From JAJBWD01 sp041670885 (lineage in GTDB: Bacteria > Bacillota > Clostridia > Clostridiales > Clostridiaceae), in NCBI GenBank assembly GCA_041670885.1, contig JBAXYJ010000096.1, positions 1 through 10,140 of the forward strand: DNA of 10,140 nt, in the 5' to 3' direction. How positions within the stretch are numbered: position 1 is the stretch's first letter; the number at the start of each line of letters is the position of its first letter. Made by a program: the position numbers and the translations under genes. The notes under the pieces were generated by a model. It worked only from the letters and a program-made list of their open reading frames with translations. It made no database searches and was not told where the DNA came from. Of the stretch, positions 6,618-10,140 are shown one piece after another.

Positions 6618-8072
6618 ATGTACGATAAGGTAAGAACAAGATTTGCCCCAAGCCCTACAGGCTACATGCACGTGGGAAATTTAAGAACAGCCCTTTATGC
6701 CTATCTGATAGCAAAGCATGAAGGCGGCGACTTCATACTTAGAATAGAAGATACTGATCAGGAAAGACTTGTCCAGGGAGCTACAGATGTAATATTTAAT
6801 ACTCTTAAGGAAACAGGACTAATCCATGATGAAGGTCCGGATGCAGGCGGAGAGTATGGCCCATATGTCCAGAGCGAAAGAAGGGATATATACTTAAAAT
6901 ATGCAAAAGAATTAGTTGAAAAAGGAGAAGCCTACTACTGCTTCTGCTCAAAAGAAAGACTTGATATGCTTAGAGAAAATTCAGAAGCACTGAAAAGGCC
7001 TTTTAAATATGACAAGCACTGCTTAAGCCTGTCAAAAGAAGAAATTGAGGAAAAGCTGAGCAGCGGAATCCCATATGTTATAAGGCAAAACAATCCGTCT
7101 GTTGGTTCTACCTCCTTTGATGATGTTATATACGGAAAAATTTCAGTAGACAATGAAGAGCTGGATGATATGATACTTATAAAATCAGACGGACTTCCTA
7201 CATACAATTTTGCAAATGTAGTAGACGACCATCTGATGAAGATAAGCCATATAGTTAGAGGAAGTGAGTATCTATCCTCTACTCCAAAATATAACAGGCT
7301 TTATCAGGCTTTTGGCTGGGATGTGCCTGTATATGTTCACTGTCCTCCAATAATGAAGGATGCTCAGCAGAAATTAAGCAAAAGAAACGGAGATGCTTCC
7401 TTCCAGGACTTAGTAGCCAAAGGATATTTAAAAGAAGCAGTACTTAACTATATTGCACTTTTAGGGTGGAATCCGGGCATAAATGAAGAAATATTTTCCT
7501 TAGAGGATTTAGTTAAAATATTTGACTATCATAATATTAATAAATCCCCTGCCATATTTGACCCGGTTAAATTAAGATGGATGAATGGAGAATATATTAA
7601 GAAGCTGTCCTTTGATGAATTCCATACTTTAGCTGTTCCTTACTACAAGAAGACATTAAGCAAAGATTTTAATTTAATGAAAATCAGTGAGCTGCTTCAT
7701 ACTCGAACCGAAGTACTCAGCGATATTCCGGAGCAGATAGACTTTATTGAAGCTCTGCCTGAATATGATATAGATCTTTATGTTCATAAGAAAATGAAGA
7801 CTAATTATGAAAATTCACTATCATCTCTAGAAGAGTGTTATCCGGTTCTTGAGGAATTGGAGAATTTTTCATTAGAAGGTGTAAGAGACGCAATTACAGC
7901 TCTAATAGAAAAAACGGGAGTTAAAAACGGTGTGGTGCTGTGGCCACTTAGAACAGCCCTGTCCGGAAAGAAATTTACTCCCGGCGGTGCCTTTGAAATA
8001 GCTGACCTCATAGGAAAAGAGGAAAGCTTAAAAAGAATTGAAATTGGAATAGAAAAACTAAAAAATGCATAA
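6618..8072 (+). CDS. gltX: Glutamyl-tRNA synthetase
   Basis: This cytoplasmic class I aminoacyl-tRNA synthetase charges tRNA-Glu with glutamate. In many Clostridia the equivalent enzyme also charges tRNA-Gln for later amidation by GatCAB, but sequence inspection cannot settle that here. It has 484 residues, the normal length. The active-site HIGH equivalent is HVGN (18-21) inside the family signature APSPTGYMHVGN. The KMSKS equivalent is KLSKR (252-256). A CxC at Cys108/Cys110 and the His134-Cys135 pair mark the usual zinc-site insertion region. The C-terminal anticodon-binding domain begins at about 330, and its end carries the conserved stretch LWPLRTALSGKKFTPGG. The ATG at 6618 is chosen from the AGGAG spacing. 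The gene stands alone with its own promoter, and a palindromic element begins 5 bp after its stop. Confidence 0.96.
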   Translation: MYDKVRTRFAPSPTGYMHVGNLRTALYAYLIAKHEGGDFILRIEDTDQERLVQGATDVIFNTLKETGLIHDEGPDAGGEYGPYVQSERRDIYLKYAKELVEKGEAYYCFCSKERLDMLRENSEALKRPFKYDKHCLSLSKEEIEEKLSSGIPYVIRQNNPSVGSTSFDDVIYGKISVDNEELDDMILIKSDGLPTYNFANVVDDHLMKISHIVRGSEYLSSTPKYNRLYQAFGWDVPVYVHCPPIMKDAQQKLSKRNGDASFQDLVAKGYLKEAVLNYIALLGWNPGINEEIFSLEDLVKIFDYHNINKSPAIFDPVKLRWMNGEYIKKLSFDEFHTLAVPYYKKTLSKDFNLMKISELLHTRTEVLSDIPEQIDFIEALPEYDIDLYVHKKMKTNYENSLSSLEECYPVLEELENFSLEGVRDAITALIEKTGVKNGVVLWPLRTALSGKKFTPGGAFEIADLIGKEESLKRIEIGIEKLKNA

Positions 8073-8077
8073 TAAAA

Positions 8078-8172
8078 GAGATTGCATAATTCATAATTTT
8101 ATTCCATGTTGAAAAAACGGTGAAAATTCGTTATTTTTAACATGGACCAGCGGTCGGTAATTATGCAATCTC
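8078..8172. repeat. 95-bp nested inverted-repeat element (MITE-like) after gltX
   Basis: The ends are GAGATTGCATAATT (8078-8091) and AATTATGCAATCTC (8159-8172), 14-bp perfect inverted repeats. Inside lies a second palindrome: CCATGTT (8104-8110) pairs with AACATGG (8139-8145), continues through an A-run/T-run and ACG/CGT (8117-8119 with 8129-8131), and leaves a 9-nt loop. The sequence between outer and inner arms is asymmetric, AT-rich on the left and containing CCAGCGGTCGG on the right. No useful reading frame is present. A 7-bp direct repeat CATAATA flanks it, abutting the right end but 3 bp from the left end. It may be a miniature transposable element or repeated intergenic palindrome. It could also serve as the 3' stem of the gltX mRNA. 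No second copy exists in this window. Confidence 0.6.
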
Positions 8173-8180
8173 CATAATAT

Positions 8181-8205
8181 AAAGCCCCTAGTCTTCAGGG
8201 GCTTT
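8181..8205. terminator. Hairpin terminator overlapping the stop codon of the RNase H-like gene
   Basis: AAAGCCCCT (8181-8189) pairs perfectly with AGGGGCTTT (8197-8205) around a 7-nt loop. Read on the - strand, the stem starts in the last codons (Lys-Ala-Pro), the loop holds Glu-Asp and the start of the TAG stop, and the second arm leads into TTTATATT. On the + strand it lies about 110 bp after gltX and is followed by CATATATT. It is placed to end both convergent transcripts. The U tracts are short on either side. Confidence 0.65.
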
Positions 8206-8838
8206 CATATATTCATTCCAATTTTTACACATCTGGTATAAGCTTACTACATCCTGCTCATTATAAAGCAGGATTTTTTTTATCTTTTCCTTAGGAATTC
8301 TCTTAATATAGCAGTCATCCTTTGTTAATTTGCTAAAGGTTTTTGCCAGTGTAGAGCCGCTGATTAATTGACTTTCCCTTACTATATTAAACTCTTTTTC
8401 AAGAGCCTTAAGTCCTATAGATGTTTTGCGTATTTTTTCATATTCCCTTTGGATATCGATATGTGTATACTTTTCAGATATATTATAATTAATGCTGAAC
8501 TTATCAAATAAATAATTAATAACTAAAAAGTCATTATTACCTGAAAATGTTACTATATACTTTTTCCCTTTCTTTTCACATTTCTTGAAGTATTCTTTTC
8601 CCCAAAGAAGAATTTCTTTAACATCTCTTTCATCCTCTATCATATATTGGGTCACTGTAAGCTTACCCTGAATATATGTGCAAACTCCAAATACTCCAAC
8701 ACATTTTGGCTTTTTATAGACATAATGTTCTAAATCGAAGAAAACAGATTTACTGCATACCTCTTCATAAGAGCCATTTAGATTATTTGCTTTTTCATCA
8801 GGCATTTCTACATCAATTACTTCTTCTTTTATAATCAC
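8188..8838 (-). CDS. RNase H-fold DEDD exonuclease-like protein (RNase_H_2/YprB-like)
   Basis: This is a small cytoplasmic protein of 216 residues resembling the RNase H-like/YprB exonuclease domain, which handles single-stranded nucleic acid. An acidic quartet can be traced: FFDLE (Asp35, Glu37), GNNDF (Asp103), HIDI (Asp128) and YNEQD (Asp196). The spacing fits the DEDD layout, including the helical stretch I-G-L-K-A-L-E (141-147) where YprB-like proteins have a conserved motif. It diverges from the usual DIETTGL first motif and H-Y-N-G-x-x-F-D second motif, so activity is less certain. The first 30 residues are an acidic extension. The start is GTG at 8838, 14 nt after the HAD gene stop, with GAG 7 nt upstream. 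The first internal ATG (codon 12) has no ribosome binding site. It is cotranscribed with the HAD gene, and its stop codon lies inside the terminator stem. Confidence 0.68.
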   Translation of the reverse strand: MIIKEEVIDVEMPDEKANNLNGSYEEVCSKSVFFDLEHYVYKKPKCVGVFGVCTYIQGKLTVTQYMIEDERDVKEILLWGKEYFKKCEKKGKKYIVTFSGNNDFLVINYLFDKFSINYNISEKYTHIDIQREYEKIRKTSIGLKALEKEFNIVRESQLISGSTLAKTFSKLTKDDCYIKRIPKEKIKKILLYNEQDVVSLYQMCKNWNEYMKAPED

Positions 8839-8852
8839 TAAATCACTCTTCT

Positions 8853-9578
8853 CTACAAAATATTAATGCAGTCTTTATCAAGCTGATAAACCACATCTTT
8901 TCTTTCTACAATTATTTTTGCCCTATCTTTTAATTTTTCATCCATCAGAATTTCATTTATAAGTTCTCTTGTTGGATTTATGGCAAAAGGATAGGCTACC
9001 CTTCTAAACATTGATACATCTCCTGCAGTATCCCCATAAGCAAAGCTTTCATTTAAATCTATATTATATTTTTCAACAAATCTATTTATTGACTTTTCCT
9101 TGCTTATGCTGTCCCACATTGGAATGACCTCTCCGGTATATATATGGTTTTGATTTAAAGTGTATACTGAACCAACATAGTCATGAAATCCATATTTTAT
9201 CGCCATCTGAGATACCAGTTCCATAGGGCTTCCGGATATTACGATAAGCTTATGGCCCATATTCATATGCCATTTTATTCTATCTCTTGTAAATGTATAT
9301 ACTCTATCTCCTTTTTGCTCTATTACATTCTTTGCAATAAATTCAACCTGAGATTTGTGAAGCCCAACGATTCCTTTTTTATATATTTCAGCCATTTTTA
9401 GCAGATAATTATCATAGTTTCCCTGCCTTTTATCCCATTTATTATAATCCGGCCGTACTTCATTGTACCATTTTTCCGGAGGAATTATTTCATACTTTAC
9501 CAGTTTTTTAAATACTTCAGTAAGTAAACCTTCTCTATAAAGTGTTCCATCTATATCAAAAAATGCAGCTTTCTCCAT
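8853..9578 (-). CDS. HAD-superfamily hydrolase, subfamily IB (SerB-like phosphatase)
   Basis: This is a cytoplasmic haloacid dehalogenase-type phosphatase of 241 residues. Motif I is FFDIDGTLY with nucleophile Asp8 and acid/base Asp10. Motif II is VISGSP with Ser115. A lysine near 160-162 serves as motif III. Motif IV is YGDTAGDVSMF with Asp183 and Asp187. Residues about 15-95 form the helical cap typical of subfamily IB, the group that contains phosphoserine phosphatase relatives. The stretch FAINPTREL after motif IV is also typical. The substrate cannot be deduced, and I would not call it SerB, since many IB members act on other phosphomonoesters. The ATG at 9578 is supported by AGGGG 7 nt upstream. 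It is the first gene of a two-gene unit with the RNase H-like protein. I found no convincing promoter in the AT-rich 160 bp upstream. Confidence 0.85.
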   Translation of the reverse strand: MEKAAFFDIDGTLYREGLLTEVFKKLVKYEIIPPEKWYNEVRPDYNKWDKRQGNYDNYLLKMAEIYKKGIVGLHKSQVEFIAKNVIEQKGDRVYTFTRDRIKWHMNMGHKLIVISGSPMELVSQMAIKYGFHDYVGSVYTLNQNHIYTGEVIPMWDSISKEKSINRFVEKYNIDLNESFAYGDTAGDVSMFRRVAYPFAINPTRELINEILMDEKLKDRAKIIVERKDVVYQLDKDCINIL

Positions 9579-9660
9579 TTCACTACCCCTTTACTTATTA
9601 AGAAAATTTTACAATTTAATTTCCTGTATTTATAATATCATAATTTAGGCAATAAAAAAA

Positions 9661-9689
9661 TAATTTATATCCCATGCTGTAATTTATAT
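9661..9689. repeat. 10-bp direct repeat in the intergenic region beside the transposase
   Basis: TAATTTATAT occurs at 9661-9670 and again at 9680-9689, a period of 19 bp, in the 159-bp non-coding gap between the HAD gene (start 9578) and the transposase stop (9738). The A/T-rich composition makes chance likely, but the spacing of about two helical turns could suit a DNA-binding protein. The rest of the gap shows no gene and no clear promoter or terminator. Confidence 0.4.
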
Positions 9690-9737
9690 TTTTGACGCCT
9701 TGCTTTTTGTTCCGAAATTTATGGATACCTATTTTAA

Positions 9738-10140
9738 TCAGAATAGGACATCCCCTCTGGATGCCAAACAATTATTGATTTCAATGTTTTTAATCAGGCA
9801 GCAGAATATAGTAAACTCCATAGTATTAAATGCCTTATGAGCCTTATAGAAAGCAGCATACTTGTTTAGATACTTACTGGATACTCCACGAAATTTTTTC
9901 ATCCATGTTTTGAAGCCCGACAGGAGCTTCACTGCATAACCTGCATTGTAATAGAATTTTCTTTTACCCTTTCTTTTTGATATATCCATCACTTTAAACT
10001 TATTATATAAAAGAGGTAATCTAAAGGGGTAATTAACATTAAGACACATTTTACTTTTCTTATCTATTTCATTTGATATATCACAAATAAAATCCATTAC
10101 TCTTGTTTTATCCCTGTAAACATAGGAATCAAGCCGATTA
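9738..10140 (-). CDS. Transposase C-terminal part, IS1595/ISXO2-like, running off the right edge
   Basis: The - strand frame is open from the window edge to a TGA at 9738-9740, 133 codons. The Met at 10097 is internal, because 14 further in-frame codons precede it without a stop. The recognisable part is FKTWMKKFRGVSSKYLNKY, near 55-37 residues from the end. It resembles the conserved C-terminal block of IS1595/ISXO2-like DDE transposases (roughly L-x-x-W-x-x-x-F-x-G-V-S-T-K-Y-L-x-N-Y). The protein is strongly basic before that block. The catalytic DDE core and zinc ribbon would lie outside the window, so completeness and activity cannot be judged. No terminal inverted repeat can be confirmed because the other end is not visible. 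The family call rests on this single block and is moderately secure. Confidence 0.58.
   Translation of the reverse strand, partial: NRLDSYVYRDKTRVMDFICDISNEIDKKSKMCLNVNYPFRLPLLYNKFKVMDISKRKGKRKFYYNAGYAVKLLSGFKTWMKKFRGVSSKYLNKYAAFYKAHKAFNTMEFTIFCCLIKNIEINNCLASRGDVLF

Noticed and set aside
9183..9401. A 72-codon + strand frame opposite the HAD gene.
   Set aside because: The HAD motifs on the other strand explain this stretch, and the antisense protein has no supporting features.
9579..9737. Promoter for the HAD operon and a 19-codon frame starting at the ATG within this gap.
   Set aside because: TATAAA-like -10 sequences occur, but none has a -35 above 3/6 at 16-18 bp; the short frame has no ribosome binding site.
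1..10140. CRISPR array, tRNA or rRNA genes, phage genes or a known defence island.
   Set aside because: No regularly spaced repeats, no tRNA- or rRNA-like stretches and no phage structural or defence-effector families were seen; yhaON alone is a housekeeping-type repair pair.

Overview
The window is AT-rich (by eye about one third GC). It has strong AGGAG/GGAGG-type ribosome binding sites, GTG as an occasional start, and genes packed with short overlaps. Together with the families present (an EcfA1-EcfA2-EcfT module, a YhaO/YhaN pair, a bacterial-type GltX), this points to a low-GC Firmicute, most likely a member of the Clostridia. I cannot name the species. Nothing is phage-like. The only mobile DNA is a transposase fragment at the right edge and a small palindromic element after gltX.

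Left block (1-2354, + strand): the 3' part of ecfA1, then complete ecfA2 and ecfT, joined by overlapping reading frames and closed by a hairpin. They encode the energizing module of an energy-coupling factor (ECF) vitamin/micronutrient importer: two ATPases and the membrane coupling protein. No substrate-binding S component is visible. The gene after ecfT is not truA, so this may not be the housekeeping copy found in the ribosomal-protein region of many Firmicutes. EcfA2 departs from consensus at the ABC signature and just after Walker B.

Middle block (2374-6394, - strand): a two-gene operon, transcribed yhaO then yhaN and convergent with ecfT. It encodes an Mre11/SbcD-like phosphoesterase and a Rad50/SbcC-like coiled-coil ATPase. 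The ATPase has no zinc hook; a pair of membrane helices sits at the midpoint of its coiled coil, which would tether this DNA-processing machine to the membrane. A divergent intergenic region (6395-6617) carries a near-consensus promoter for gltX, a weaker overlapping candidate for yhaO, and a strong hairpin just before the gltX ribosome binding site.

Right block: gltX (glutamyl-tRNA synthetase, + strand) is followed by a 95-bp element with 14-bp perfect inverted ends around an inner palindrome (MITE-like). A convergent hairpin terminator contains the stop codon of the opposing gene. On the - strand lies a two-gene unit, a HAD-IB phosphatase followed by a small DEDD/RNase H-fold nuclease-like protein. 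After about 160 bp of AT-rich non-coding DNA, the C-terminal part of an IS1595/ISXO2-like transposase runs off the right edge on the - strand.

Most of the window is ordinary clostridial housekeeping sequence. The points most worth a second look are the membrane-anchored Rad50-like protein, the 95-bp palindromic element, the hairpin in front of gltX and the altered EcfA2 motifs.
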